From assembly GCF_013106755.1 (NCBI RefSeq), contig NZ_WHPF01000002.1:1-64000 (forward strand): DNA of 64,000 nucleotides. Reading direction: 5' to 3'. The position numbers and the translations under genes are program-made. Position 1 is the first letter of the stretch. Each line of letters begins with the position of its first letter. The notes beneath the pieces are model-generated. The model searched no databases, was not told where the DNA came from, and saw only the letters and a program-made list of their open reading frames with translations. The stretch comes from Limnovirga soli (GTDB taxonomy: Bacteria; Bacteroidota; Bacteroidia; Chitinophagales; Chitinophagaceae). This document shows positions 54,901-63,080 of the stretch, piece after piece.

Positions 54901-56567
54901 AAAGAGGAGAGCCCCGGTGGTGGTTGGTAAGTGTTGCCCCAATTCTGGCCAGTAACGGAGAAGTAAAAGGTTCTATCGGTATTTGTTTAGACATCACGCA
55001 GCAAAAAGAACTGGAACAGGATTTAAGAAATGCCAAACAAATGGCCGAGCAATCCAGTAAGGCAAAAGAGGTGTTTCTGGCAAATATGAGTCATGAAATC
55101 AGAACTCCGATGAATGCCATTCTGGGCTTAGGAAGGCAGATGGAAAAATCAGTTCTCGATGGGCAGCAAAGATTTTATCTCAGTTCTATCAATAATGCCG
55201 CTTCCAATCTATTGGTTATCATCAACGATATCCTGGACTTCTCAAAAATAGAAGCAGGTAAATTTAATTTAGAAAAAATTGGATTTACCCTTTCTGATGT
55301 AATAGATAAAGCCTTTCAAATTGTTTCAAATAAGGCAGAAGAAAAAGGGCTAGACCTTAGTATTCAATTAGATTCCAATATCGCTCCCATACTTTTAGGA
55401 GATCCTCATAGAATAAATCAAATTCTTATTAACCTATTGGGTAATTCAGTAAAATTTACCGATCATGGTAGTATCGGTATCCGCTGTACTGTATTAAAAA
55501 ATACCACCACAGATCAATTGATTGAAATTGTAGTAACCGATACAGGTATTGGGATGAGTGAGGATTTTCAAAAAAGGCTTTTCAATAAATTCATGCAGGA
55601 AAATGATGATAATCAAAATAAATATTCCGGTACAGGCCTGGGAATGAGTATTGCCAAAGAATTAATTGAACTGATGAATGGTCAAATAAAGGTATTTAGT
55701 AAAAAAGATGAAGGAACGGTTATAAGTATCAATATTCCATTCCAAAAAGGTGTATCAACTGATGTACCTAAAAAAGGAGAAAATAAAATAAATCCCAAGT
55801 CATTATTCAATAAACATATATTACTGGTTGAAGATAATGAGATGAACAGAATAGTGGCAACCATAGTACTAAAACAACATGGTGCCATTGTAGACGAAGC
55901 CATTAACGGACAGGAAGCCCTTGATGCATTTAAAAACGACAGATATGATATTGTGCTAATGGATATGCGTATGCCGGTAATGGATGGTATAGAAGCAACC
56001 AGGCGTATCCGCAAAGAAATCTCTGCTACAATCCCAATTATTGCATTAACAGCCAACGCAATCGAAGGCGAACAGCAAAAATGCCTTGAAGTTGGCATGA
56101 ACGATTTCCTTTCAAAACCTTTCGACGAAGATATTCTCGTACAAACCATAGCCAAATGGCTTGGTATAAAAAACACAACTATTACCATGGAAAACTTAGA
56201 AAGCACACCCTTGCAGGAGCCGCTGTATAGTTTAGAAAACCTAAAAAGTATCAGCCGCGGAAATAAAGATTTTATAGCAAAAATGCTAAACATCTTTATC
56301 AAAGAGGCCAAACTGGCCTTACAGGAAATCAAAAATGGACAACAAAATGGCGATTTTGATAAAATAAAATCAACAGCGCACAAAATAAAGCCATCACTGG
56401 GTAACCTGTCAGTAACATCTGTAAAGGAAGATATTTTGTTACTCGAGAAATATGATCTGTCCGCTAACACACAAGATCAGTTTAATGCCATTATTCAAAA
56501 GTTGGATGATATTCTTTCAAAAATAATCATCGATTTAGAAAAACAGTTGGAGGATAATTCATTCTAA
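51924..56567 (+). CDS. H-NOX-associated multi-PAS hybrid histidine kinase (HNOBA-PAS-HisKA-HATPase-REC-Hpt)
   Basis: The 1547-residue protein has no transmembrane helix. Residues 1-165 match HNOBA, the H-NOX-associated domain of guanylate cyclases (FNRLYPFYILLNENLELERMG, ISIRGQIEYIEE, IGSPWFSTMEQLLEN, DPLIDLLHVLK). About seven PAS domains follow (roughly 175-1035). Next are HisKA with phospho-acceptor H1057 (MSHEIRTPMNAI), HATPase_c (about 1160-1290, VVTDTGIGM, GTGLGMSI), a receiver with D1347 (IVLMDMRMPVMDG) and a C-terminal Hpt domain with H1486 (TAHKIKPSLGNL). It is a complete phosphorelay, presumably gated by the H-NOX protein encoded just upstream. Likely downstream receivers are the stand-alone proteins at 49162 and 56764, and the NtrC-type protein. 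Confidence 0.93.
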   Translation: MKNELKFNIEQFNRLYPFYILLNENLELERMGKSLEKLMPGIRNEPFINHFTIIRPLISEINFGILQSLVAQLLVLQANNGNKISIRGQIEYIEETKQLLIIGSPWFSTMEQLLENNLSIHDFSYSDPLIDLLHVLKNQEINSSELKELLFTVNIQKNELKKVNNEIKQLALFPLQDPDPILRVNADGEIIESNPASDSLDYFIYEGVKYTKAAFWKKIILQTGTEANLNGLEASVNGKTYLFVIKFISSENYFNIYGRDITQQKKAEFELKRISLVASANKNGVIFIDKHGTIRYANESYIRQTGFSSDEILGKNIINFCDATNKEPSVAELFLNQLSSDSNFELELIHRKKDGSNFWARVNTQIIVKDNEIDNEFFSIIEDISAEKEAIQKTVEYNNRFRIALEKIGDNVWEHDFKTGETYFSNTIEQLLGYSYTEFRNNIDLWWSSVHKDDRWMLEESDLKYKACKQDHHKMEYRMIHKNGSISWILDRGVVIEKSSSGEPLKIIGTHTDITSQKKIQEELVTTANRLSNLIYSLQDGLLVEDEKRTVVLTNNTFCKMFEIPASAESLVGMDCVAAIRHSKILFKDADFFEQTINKLVSEKQIASNLHFELKSGKVYELDYVPIFIEKRYRGHLWKYSDVSQKMIGERKLEIQRKFYEDVLNSIPADIAVFNEKHEYLFVNPVAISSPEIRKWIVGKRDEEFCIERNKPMKVAEERRALFNSVKEAGVQKEWEEMLIGKDGKPQYHLRKMYPIFDEFKQLKMMIGYGVNITDRKLIEEKISLSEKRYRDLFNFSQALICTHDLNGILLTVNPAICKSLGYSEGEMLGKNICDFMPDADKVQFKEHYLDAFDKSDSVNGVFSVLNKSGHTLYLLFQNYKVKEPDILPYIIGFSQDITERKKVEEVIKSGEEKYRSIIENMNLGMVELDNDSTIIFANENLCKMSGFNMDELLGKKLYNVFAGGQSRRFIRQKMYLKSGELSELYEFVTKNKRGEPRWWLVSVAPILASNGEVKGSIGICLDITQQKELEQDLRNAKQMAEQSSKAKEVFLANMSHEIRTPMNAILGLGRQMEKSVLDGQQRFYLSSINNAASNLLVIINDILDFSKIEAGKFNLEKIGFTLSDVIDKAFQIVSNKAEEKGLDLSIQLDSNIAPILLGDPHRINQILINLLGNSVKFTDHGSIGIRCTVLKNTTTDQLIEIVVTDTGIGMSEDFQKRLFNKFMQENDDNQNKYSGTGLGMSIAKELIELMNGQIKVFSKKDEGTVISINIPFQKGVSTDVPKKGENKINPKSLFNKHILLVEDNEMNRIVATIVLKQHGAIVDEAINGQEALDAFKNDRYDIVLMDMRMPVMDGIEATRRIRKEISATIPIIALTANAIEGEQQKCLEVGMNDFLSKPFDEDILVQTIAKWLGIKNTTITMENLESTPLQEPLYSLENLKSISRGNKDFIAKMLNIFIKEAKLALQEIKNGQQNGDFDKIKSTAHKIKPSLGNLSVTSVKEDILLLEKYDLSANTQDQFNAIIQKLDDILSKIIIDLEKQLEDNSF

Positions 56568-56600
56568 CATCAACAAATACAAAGCAGGCAATTTGTATGT

Positions 56601-56655
56601 GCCGGGCTTTTAAATATTAATTAAACATGCTTGCGTCGCACACTTGTACTGCATA
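56601..56655. repeat. Intergenic repeat IR-17 (single left end)
   Basis: Edge GCCGGGCT (56601-56608) and box CTTGCGTCGCACACTTGTAC (56630-56649), 34 bp after the hybrid kinase stop. No right end is visible before the next gene. Confidence 0.75.
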
Positions 56656-56763
56656 CAAAAAATCAACAGAAAAAACTGCAAAAAATAAACAATCAGGAAA
56701 CATATTTAAACAATCAATAGTAAGTACCAATTTTTTAATTAATTTACACAAAAATCCTATTTT

Positions 56764-57171
56764 ATGAGTCCAACCCCTATCAATCTTCCATCAACACTAA
56801 TTATCGAAGATGATTTGTACATGCAAGGTATCATTAGCCAATGTTTAAGCGAGAATTTTACAACCATGGTTTTCAGCGATGGAATGGATGCTTTAACTTA
56901 TTTACAGGAAGGGCATATTCCTGATATTATTATTACTGATCTTAATACCCCCAATCTTGGAGGGATGCAGTTTCTTGAACAAATCAAAAGCAGTGGTTTT
57001 TTTAACTCAATACCTGTTGTCATTTTATCAGGGGTAGATAATACAGAAACAAGAATCAAATGCCTTGAAGCAGGAGCAGACGATTTTATTGTAAAGCCAT
57101 TCAATCCACGCGAACTTGAAGCAAGAATTAAGATTATATTGAAAAGATCTGGCAAAATAACCCTAAACTAA
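56764..57171 (+). CDS. Stand-alone receiver heading the exopolysaccharide operon
   Basis: The 135-residue protein is one REC domain: acidic residues in LIIEDDLYM, phospho-acceptor D59 in IIITDLNTPNLGG, Ser in VVILSGVDN and Lys in FIVKPFNPRE. It has no output domain. It ends 5 bp before the pseudo-receiver/sugar-transferase gene, so it is translated with the polysaccharide genes. It probably acts as the phosphorelay end point that regulates them by protein contact (inference). Confidence 0.88.
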   Translation: MSPTPINLPSTLIIEDDLYMQGIISQCLSENFTTMVFSDGMDALTYLQEGHIPDIIITDLNTPNLGGMQFLEQIKSSGFFNSIPVVILSGVDNTETRIKCLEAGADDFIVKPFNPRELEARIKIILKRSGKITLN

Positions 57172-57176
57172 TCAAG

Positions 57177-58385
57177 ATGGAAAGCATATATTCTTCTGCC
57201 GGTGAAAAACCGGTCATAGCAGTTATTAATGCTCCTGATTTGCTTTCAAATCTTTCTCCACGCTTTGCTGCGGATGGTTTCTTATTTCTCAACTTTGTTA
57301 ATGGAATTGATTTAAGCACTAACTGGCATAAATACAAACTCAATATTCTCGCTATTATTTCAAAAGGAGAAATGATGGGCGCTTCAGGTACAGCATTATA
57401 TCAAACACTTTTAAGCAAAGATTTTCCAAATGTCCCCTTTATTCTGGTTACAGATCTTGTAAATGAAAATTTACTCCGTATTGCTTTAAAGGCAGGCGTT
57501 GCAGATGTGTTTTGCAATCCTTTTAAATTAGATTCCCTTGAAACGCGTTTAAGATTTGTAGTAAATAACTGGGTAGCATTAAACCGTAGCTCAAATAAAC
57601 TTAAAAGAGCACCATATAAATTACCTTTAAATAAAAGGTTATTCGATATCTTTTTTGCAACATTGGCCTTATTGTGCCTTTCACCCATATTACTCATTGT
57701 AATTATTGCGCTTAAACTGGAATCAAGAGGCCCTGTTTTCTATTATTCTTTACGCGTAGGTACCGGTTATAAGGTGTTTAAGTTTTATAAATTCCGTTCA
57801 ATGTATGTAAATGCAGATAAGCGGTTAAAAGATTTGAAACACCTTAACCAATATAACAATTCACCTGCAGAAGCTGTGGAAGATAATAGTGCCGGCGTTC
57901 CATTGTTATGCGATGATTGTAAGCGCATGGGAACACCTTGTCAAAGGGCTTTATTTTCTGACAATAACTCCTGGTGCGAAAAAGTCTATAATTCAATCAA
58001 AAAGTCTGCCGCAGGATCTGCCTTCATAAAAATTAAAGACGATCCACGTATTACAAAAGTTGGTAAAATTATTAGAAATACCAGCATGGACGAATTGCCG
58101 CAATTGGTTAATGTACTTAGAGGTGATATGAGCATTGTTGGAAACAGGCCATTACCTCTTTATGAGGCAGAATTGCTTACCACTGATAAATATGCGCAGC
58201 GATTTATTGCGCCTGCAGGTATAACAGGTCTTTGGCAGGTAGAAAAAAGGGGTAAAAAAGGCGAAATGTCCGAAGAAGAAAGATTAATGCTGGATAATAC
58301 CTATGCGCAAAATCATAGTTTGTCATATGATATTAAATTAATTCTAAGAACCATACCTGCACTATTTCAAAGTGAAAATGTTTAA
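57177..58385 (+). CDS. Degenerate receiver fused to undecaprenyl-phosphate sugar transferase
   Basis: The 402-residue protein has two parts. Residues 1-135 have the receiver fold outline (VIAVINAPDL, FILVTDLVNENLL, LKAGVADVFCNPF), but the acidic pair, phospho-acceptor Asp and Lys are all replaced, so it is a pseudo-receiver. Residues 150-402 are a bacterial sugar transferase: helix RLFDIFFATLALLCLSPILL, YKFRSMY, DELPQLVNVLRGDMSIVGNRP and GITGLWQVEKRGK. A CDDCKRMGTPC cysteine insert lies between. The enzyme should attach the first sugar-phosphate to undecaprenyl phosphate in the inner membrane, beginning polysaccharide synthesis. Confidence 0.9.
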   Translation: MESIYSSAGEKPVIAVINAPDLLSNLSPRFAADGFLFLNFVNGIDLSTNWHKYKLNILAIISKGEMMGASGTALYQTLLSKDFPNVPFILVTDLVNENLLRIALKAGVADVFCNPFKLDSLETRLRFVVNNWVALNRSSNKLKRAPYKLPLNKRLFDIFFATLALLCLSPILLIVIIALKLESRGPVFYYSLRVGTGYKVFKFYKFRSMYVNADKRLKDLKHLNQYNNSPAEAVEDNSAGVPLLCDDCKRMGTPCQRALFSDNNSWCEKVYNSIKKSAAGSAFIKIKDDPRITKVGKIIRNTSMDELPQLVNVLRGDMSIVGNRPLPLYEAELLTTDKYAQRFIAPAGITGLWQVEKRGKKGEMSEEERLMLDNTYAQNHSLSYDIKLILRTIPALFQSENV

Positions 58386-58386
58386 C

Positions 58387-59121
58387 ATGAAATGTAGATG
58401 TATTTGTATAATAGCTGTATTCCTGTTTTTTATGGTTGGTACCTTAAAAGTAAAAGCACAATCGGTTTCATTAGATTCATTACTTGATAAAGTACTTGCA
58501 ACAGATGAAATACTTCCTAAATTAATAGATTCAGCTATTAGGTATTCACCTCAATTAAGATTATATCAAAATAAGGTGGAGTATAGCAATGCTACGCTTA
58601 AAACCAGCAAAAATTTAATTTTTAATGGGTTGCAACTTTTATCAAGTTACAGTTATGGTACTAATATATCAGCCTTAAACGCCGGAGATTTAACAACCCA
58701 GCAAACAAGTTTTTATAATGTAGGTGTTGGCCTTAGGTTACCTGTTTCGGATATCTTGAACAGAAAAAATATTATTAGTGCCACGCAATCTCAATTAAAC
58801 ATGGCAACTGCCGAAAAGGATAATACGATTTTCCTAATTAGACAGGATGTAATCAGGCTTTATCAGCAGTTCAAGCTTTCACACAGGTTAATTGCAGCGG
58901 CAAGTCAGAATAAGCAAATTTCAGAAATCAATTACAATATTGCCGAAAAGCAATTTTTGCAAGGTCAAATTACGGTAGAACAATTAGCCAAAGTATCTGA
59001 AGTTTATACAAAATCAATTGTGGAGTTTGAAACAAGTACTAATAGTTTTCAAACGGTTTACATGCAGCTGGAAGCCTACGCAGGTGTTAATTTATCCAAT
59101 CTAATTACAAAAGGGAAATGA
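58387..59121 (+). CDS. Short TolC-like outer-membrane factor of the polysaccharide operon
   Basis: The protein of about 244 residues has a signal peptide (MKCRCICIIAVFLFFMVGTLKVKAQS) and helical/beta pattern of the OEP/TolC family (LIDSAIRYSPQLRLYQNKVEYSNATLKTSK; later VIRLYQQFKLSHRL, YNIAEKQFLQGQITVEQLAK). It is only about half the usual length (about 420), so it holds one helical/barrel repeat. It may work as a dimeric or partial channel, or as a periplasmic partner. ATG 58387 follows the sugar-transferase stop; ATG 58378 is an alternative. It overlaps the co-polymerase start (ATGA). Confidence 0.8.
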   Translation: MKCRCICIIAVFLFFMVGTLKVKAQSVSLDSLLDKVLATDEILPKLIDSAIRYSPQLRLYQNKVEYSNATLKTSKNLIFNGLQLLSSYSYGTNISALNAGDLTTQQTSFYNVGVGLRLPVSDILNRKNIISATQSQLNMATAEKDNTIFLIRQDVIRLYQQFKLSHRLIAAASQNKQISEINYNIAEKQFLQGQITVEQLAKVSEVYTKSIVEFETSTNSFQTVYMQLEAYAGVNLSNLITKGK

Positions 59122-61220
59122 CGCTTATATACTTTTTAAAACTTATTTATAAAAACCTCAAATGGTTAATATTGTTGCCTGGTATATTGGCTGGCACTAT
59201 TTATTATTTAACAAGACATGAGGTTAAGGTATATGCATCCGAAACCGTTATCTATACAGGTATTGCTTCAGGTTATAATTTGAGTGGTAGCAGTAAGGCA
59301 GATTTTTGGAACACCAGTACCGCATTTGATAATCTTATTTCAATTATCAATTCCCGGGAAACTAAGAAAATGGTGGCCATTAATCTGTTGGCACAGAACT
59401 TATTGCTTAAAAAGCATGATCCTGAATACCTTGAATGGGATAGTTATCAAAGTCTCAAAAAATCTGTATCAGATAGTGTTCGTAATATCGTAGTAAAACC
59501 AACCTTAAAAGAAACCAGAGAAGCCGTTTATCAATATTATAATAACAATGAAAATATTGGTAATAATATTATTTACAAACTGGTAAATTCTACCAATCCA
59601 TTTTATTCTGTTAACGCGTTGCAGAATATTAAAGCAATGCGCGTAAGCAATAGCGATCTTATTAAAATTTCTTATTCTACAAATGATGCAGCTATTTGTA
59701 AGCATACCCTCGATTTGCTTATTGAAGTATTTATGCAAAAACAAAGGCTTTTGCGTGAAGGGCAAACCGAATCAGTTGTAGCCTACTTTGAAAATGAAAC
59801 ACATAAATCTTACCAAAGGCTTGACTCTACAGAGCAGGAATTTCTAAAATTTCATGTAAATAATGATATCATTAACTATTATGAACAAACAAAAGCCGTA
59901 GCAGGCGAAAGAGAGGACTTATATGCTTTGAACCATAATCTTGAAATGGATTCTAAAGCCCAGGGTACAGCTTTAAATACAGTGAATGAAAGTATCAAAG
60001 GCAGAATGTATCAATCAATATATGGTGCAGAAATCCTTAATCAACGTAAGCAATTATCTGATATTTATAATAAAATTGCTGTAGTTGAAGTTTTGTCTAA
60101 AGATTCTTCAGGTAGCAATAAAAATTTATTAGATAGCCTAAGGCTTGTAGCAACCAGAATTGGGCAAAATTTAAAAACTTCCATAACAAACCTAAATGCA
60201 GAAACAAATACGCCAAACGGAATACCTACTAAAGATGTATTGGATGAATGGCTTAAAACAACCATGGCCTATGAAGAAAGCAAAGCCCGCTTAACCGTAA
60301 TGGATAAGCGCAAACAGGAGTTTGAGGATGAATACAAAAAATTTGCTCCATTAGGCGCCCAACTAAAAAAAATTGAACGACAAATAAGTGTATTTGAAAA
60401 TGAATACCTTGAATTATTGCACGGTTTAAGTCTTGCAAGACTTGCACAACAAAACAACGAACTTACTTCTAAACTTACTATCGTAGACCCGCCTTTTCTA
60501 CCTTTAAATCCCGATGCTTCCAAAAGAATGATTTTGGTAATTGCCGGATTTATGGTAGGATTTTTCTTTGTACTGGCATTTGTATTGGCCAAAGCCTTAG
60601 CCAATAAAACCGTAAGAGACGCTTATCGTGCCTACAAAATAATAAAATTACCGGTGTTAGGTATTTATCCTTTGCTTAGTTCTTCATCAACCTATTTGGA
60701 GAAATCTAATCTGCGTCTTGTACAACAATTACTTACCACAATAGACCTTAAAGATAAACCATACAATATCGGTATTATAAGCATCCAAAAAAAGGAAGGT
60801 AAAAGCTATATTGTCGAATTATTTAAGCAACAACTTGAATCTTTGCAATATGCTGTCGAAATTATACCATGGCAAAAAAATAATATGCCTTCTGCCAAAC
60901 CCGGCACCGATATCGTTTTTTATGAATTTCCCGCACTGGAAGATGCTATTATTCAACCAGGTAGCTGTCCCACATTACATCAGGCATTTTTAATTTGCCG
61001 TGCCAACAGAATCTGGATAAAACTCGATGAAGATTTATTAACCTCATTTTCGAAATCTTCGCAAACCAAGCCAATGCTTATTTTAAACGGCGTTAGTGTA
61101 GATTTCGCTGAGGAATTTATTGGTGAAGTACCCAAAAGCCGTAATATTTTAAGAAACTATTTCAAAAAAATAGTAAAATTCGAATTTGGTAACCGCAAAG
61201 CATTAAAAAAAGTCAGGTAA
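59118..61220 (+). CDS. Wzz/GumC-type polysaccharide co-polymerase with degenerate kinase-like tail
   Basis: The 700-residue protein has an N-terminal membrane helix (about 12-30), a large periplasmic coiled-coil region (for example ERQISVFENEYLELLHGLSLARLAQQN) ending in a PCP-type LTIVDPPFLPLNPDASKRMI, a second helix (about 472-497), then a cytoplasmic tail. The tail has a BY-kinase-like strand-loop IISIQKKEGKSYIVELF near 551-570, where the usual Walker A glycine-rich start is lost, and lacks a tyrosine cluster. It should set chain length and couple to export. It overlaps the TolC-like gene by 4 bp. Confidence 0.85.
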   Translation: MTLIYFLKLIYKNLKWLILLPGILAGTIYYLTRHEVKVYASETVIYTGIASGYNLSGSSKADFWNTSTAFDNLISIINSRETKKMVAINLLAQNLLLKKHDPEYLEWDSYQSLKKSVSDSVRNIVVKPTLKETREAVYQYYNNNENIGNNIIYKLVNSTNPFYSVNALQNIKAMRVSNSDLIKISYSTNDAAICKHTLDLLIEVFMQKQRLLREGQTESVVAYFENETHKSYQRLDSTEQEFLKFHVNNDIINYYEQTKAVAGEREDLYALNHNLEMDSKAQGTALNTVNESIKGRMYQSIYGAEILNQRKQLSDIYNKIAVVEVLSKDSSGSNKNLLDSLRLVATRIGQNLKTSITNLNAETNTPNGIPTKDVLDEWLKTTMAYEESKARLTVMDKRKQEFEDEYKKFAPLGAQLKKIERQISVFENEYLELLHGLSLARLAQQNNELTSKLTIVDPPFLPLNPDASKRMILVIAGFMVGFFFVLAFVLAKALANKTVRDAYRAYKIIKLPVLGIYPLLSSSSTYLEKSNLRLVQQLLTTIDLKDKPYNIGIISIQKKEGKSYIVELFKQQLESLQYAVEIIPWQKNNMPSAKPGTDIVFYEFPALEDAIIQPGSCPTLHQAFLICRANRIWIKLDEDLLTSFSKSSQTKPMLILNGVSVDFAEEFIGEVPKSRNILRNYFKKIVKFEFGNRKALKKVR

Positions 61221-61238
61221 TTACTGGTGAATAAGGGA

Positions 61239-62714
61239 ATGAAAGACGATTTATTTTATACAGTAAATGAACGTAAAATAAATTTTTACTGGCTGGTATG
61301 TGGCTCACTTTTAGCGGTATACCTGGGCTGGCTTATTGCAGTAAAGGGTATCACTATAGCATCAGTTTTAATGTTGTTACCTTTTATTGTTGGGTTTGTA
61401 GTATTGGTTTTCTCTTATCCCAAAGCGGGTTATATTGCCACCATAATTTTTTGTTATATGCAGGCCGGTTTGGCCCGGCAGTTTGATGGAGTGCCATTTG
61501 GTTTGGGTCAGGATGGGTTGATGATATTAACCTGGCTGGCACTTATATTTCACAGGGGGGAAAAATTCAGGTTCCGGCATTTAAAAAACGATTTGGTTTT
61601 TATCTCCGTTGCATGGTTCTTATTAACAGTTTTGGAAATTGGAAACCCCGAACGGCCCAGTATTGATGGATGGATTTATGAAATGCGTTCTACAACATTG
61701 TACTGGGTACTTTCTGTACCACTCGCATTTATGGTATTTAACAAGAAATCCGATCTTGATTTCTTCTTTCACCTCGTCATTATCATTTCTCTTATTTCTG
61801 CTTTGTACGGCATAAAACAACTTTACATTGGCGTAAGCGATGCAGAAAGGGCCTGGCTGGACGCCGGTGCCAAACGTACACATATATTATTTGGTAAACT
61901 AAGGGTTTTCTCATTTTATACGGATGCCGGCCAATTTGGTGCTGCGCAGGCTATCATGGCATTAATGTGTATTATTCTGGCTGTGGGACCTCACCCCACA
62001 AAAATGAAAATCTTTTACCTAATATCGGGTTTTATTATTTTATATGGAATGCTTATCTCTGGTACAAGAGGTGCATTGTTTGGCTTACTGGGTGGCGGTT
62101 TTGTATTTCTGATTTTAAGTAAAAAAATTAATATCCTTATAATTGGAGGTGTAATTGGTGCAATGTTTTATGGTGGCTTAAAATACACTTCAATTGGTAG
62201 TGGTAATGGGCAAATTCAAAGGCTTAGATCGGCCTTAAACCCCGATAATCCTTCTTTGAAAGTACGTTTGGTTAACCAGGAGCGTTTAAAAAATTATTTG
62301 AGTACAAAACCCTTTGGTTATGGAATTGGTACCATTGGCATATGGGGTATAAAATACAATAAAAAAATACCCATCAACAGTATTCCGCCTGATAGCTATT
62401 TTGTAAAAGTATGGGCAGAGTATGGCATCATTGGCCTGGTTATCTGGCTTAGTATGATGATGTATATTTTAGGTAAATCGGTTGGAATAGTATGGAACAC
62501 CCGGGATCCTGTTTTACAAAACAAACTGGCGGCCCTATGTGCAGGTTTTGCCGGGGTATTGTTATGTAGTTATGGCAACGAGGTAATTAATCAAATGCCT
62601 ACTTCCATTGTTACGTATACCAGCTGGCCTTTATTGTGGTTAAGTACCCGTTGGGATACACCTCTGGTGCCAAAAAAAACCTCAGCTGATGAAGAAATAA
62701 AATTGTTAACCTAA
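61239..62714 (+). CDS. O-antigen ligase / Wzy-like polysaccharide polymerase
   Basis: The protein of about 491 residues has 11 or 12 hydrophobic helices and a periplasmic loop. It fits the Wzy_C/O-antigen ligase family: conserved GLARQFDGVPFGLGQDG, SGTRGALFGLLGGGFVFL and the large loop ending KPFGYGIGTIG... PPDSYFVKVWAEYGIIGLVIWL, whose pattern is typical for the second catalytic segment. Within the polysaccharide operon it probably polymerises repeat units or ligates the chain. ATG 61239 was chosen; a GTG at 61227 is also possible. Confidence 0.87.
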   Translation: MKDDLFYTVNERKINFYWLVCGSLLAVYLGWLIAVKGITIASVLMLLPFIVGFVVLVFSYPKAGYIATIIFCYMQAGLARQFDGVPFGLGQDGLMILTWLALIFHRGEKFRFRHLKNDLVFISVAWFLLTVLEIGNPERPSIDGWIYEMRSTTLYWVLSVPLAFMVFNKKSDLDFFFHLVIIISLISALYGIKQLYIGVSDAERAWLDAGAKRTHILFGKLRVFSFYTDAGQFGAAQAIMALMCIILAVGPHPTKMKIFYLISGFIILYGMLISGTRGALFGLLGGGFVFLILSKKINILIIGGVIGAMFYGGLKYTSIGSGNGQIQRLRSALNPDNPSLKVRLVNQERLKNYLSTKPFGYGIGTIGIWGIKYNKKIPINSIPPDSYFVKVWAEYGIIGLVIWLSMMMYILGKSVGIVWNTRDPVLQNKLAALCAGFAGVLLCSYGNEVINQMPTSIVTYTSWPLLWLSTRWDTPLVPKKTSADEEIKLLT

Positions 62715-62750
62715 TTAAAATGGGGCGCAATAGATTTTAAAACCAATTAT

Positions 62751-62940
62751 TAACCAGACAAAAAAACATAAATGCAGCTTTTCTTGCGTCGCACACTTGT
62801 ACACCTGCAATACTATGCAGCCAATTACGTTTTTATCAGGTAGTATGTTGCTGGTTTATGACTTTGCCTGGTGCCATATGTTATACAGATAAAGTGATTG
62901 CGACGCAACGATGATGCCATTTGTTATAAAGCTGGTATCA
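62751..62940. repeat. Intergenic inverted repeat IR-18 (two-ended, complete)
   Basis: Edges TAACCAG (62751-62757) and AGCTGGTATCA (62930-62940). Left box CTTGCGTCGCACACTTGTAC (62783-62802). Right box AAAGTGATTGCGACGCAAC (about 62891-62909), followed by GATGATGCCAT. It sits inside the polysaccharide gene run, between the polymerase and the GT2 gene. The remaining 140 bp to the GT2 start hold nothing I recognise. Confidence 0.85.
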
Positions 62941-63080
62941 TAACTTGAATAAATGAAGTATAAATGCAATAAAAATTAATTGAAAAACCAAACCAAATCA
63001 TAGTTTAGATCAGCGTTTTTATGTAAGTTTATATATATATCCAAACCAATATCTTCAATCCTAATGTTAAACATCGCTCT

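Noticed and set aside
55682-56470. 262-codon minus-strand frame opposite the hybrid kinase
   Set aside because: It is a shadow of the REC/Hpt coding region with a low-complexity Ser/Phe/Ile-rich translation.
57177-57580. Functional response-regulator domain in the sugar transferase
   Set aside because: None of the three catalytic receiver positions (acidic pair, Asp, Lys) is kept, so I call it a pseudo-receiver.
3484-62940. CRISPR array for the repeated boxes
   Set aside because: The copies are spread over 60 kb, in inverted pairs, with no regular short spacing and no cas genes.
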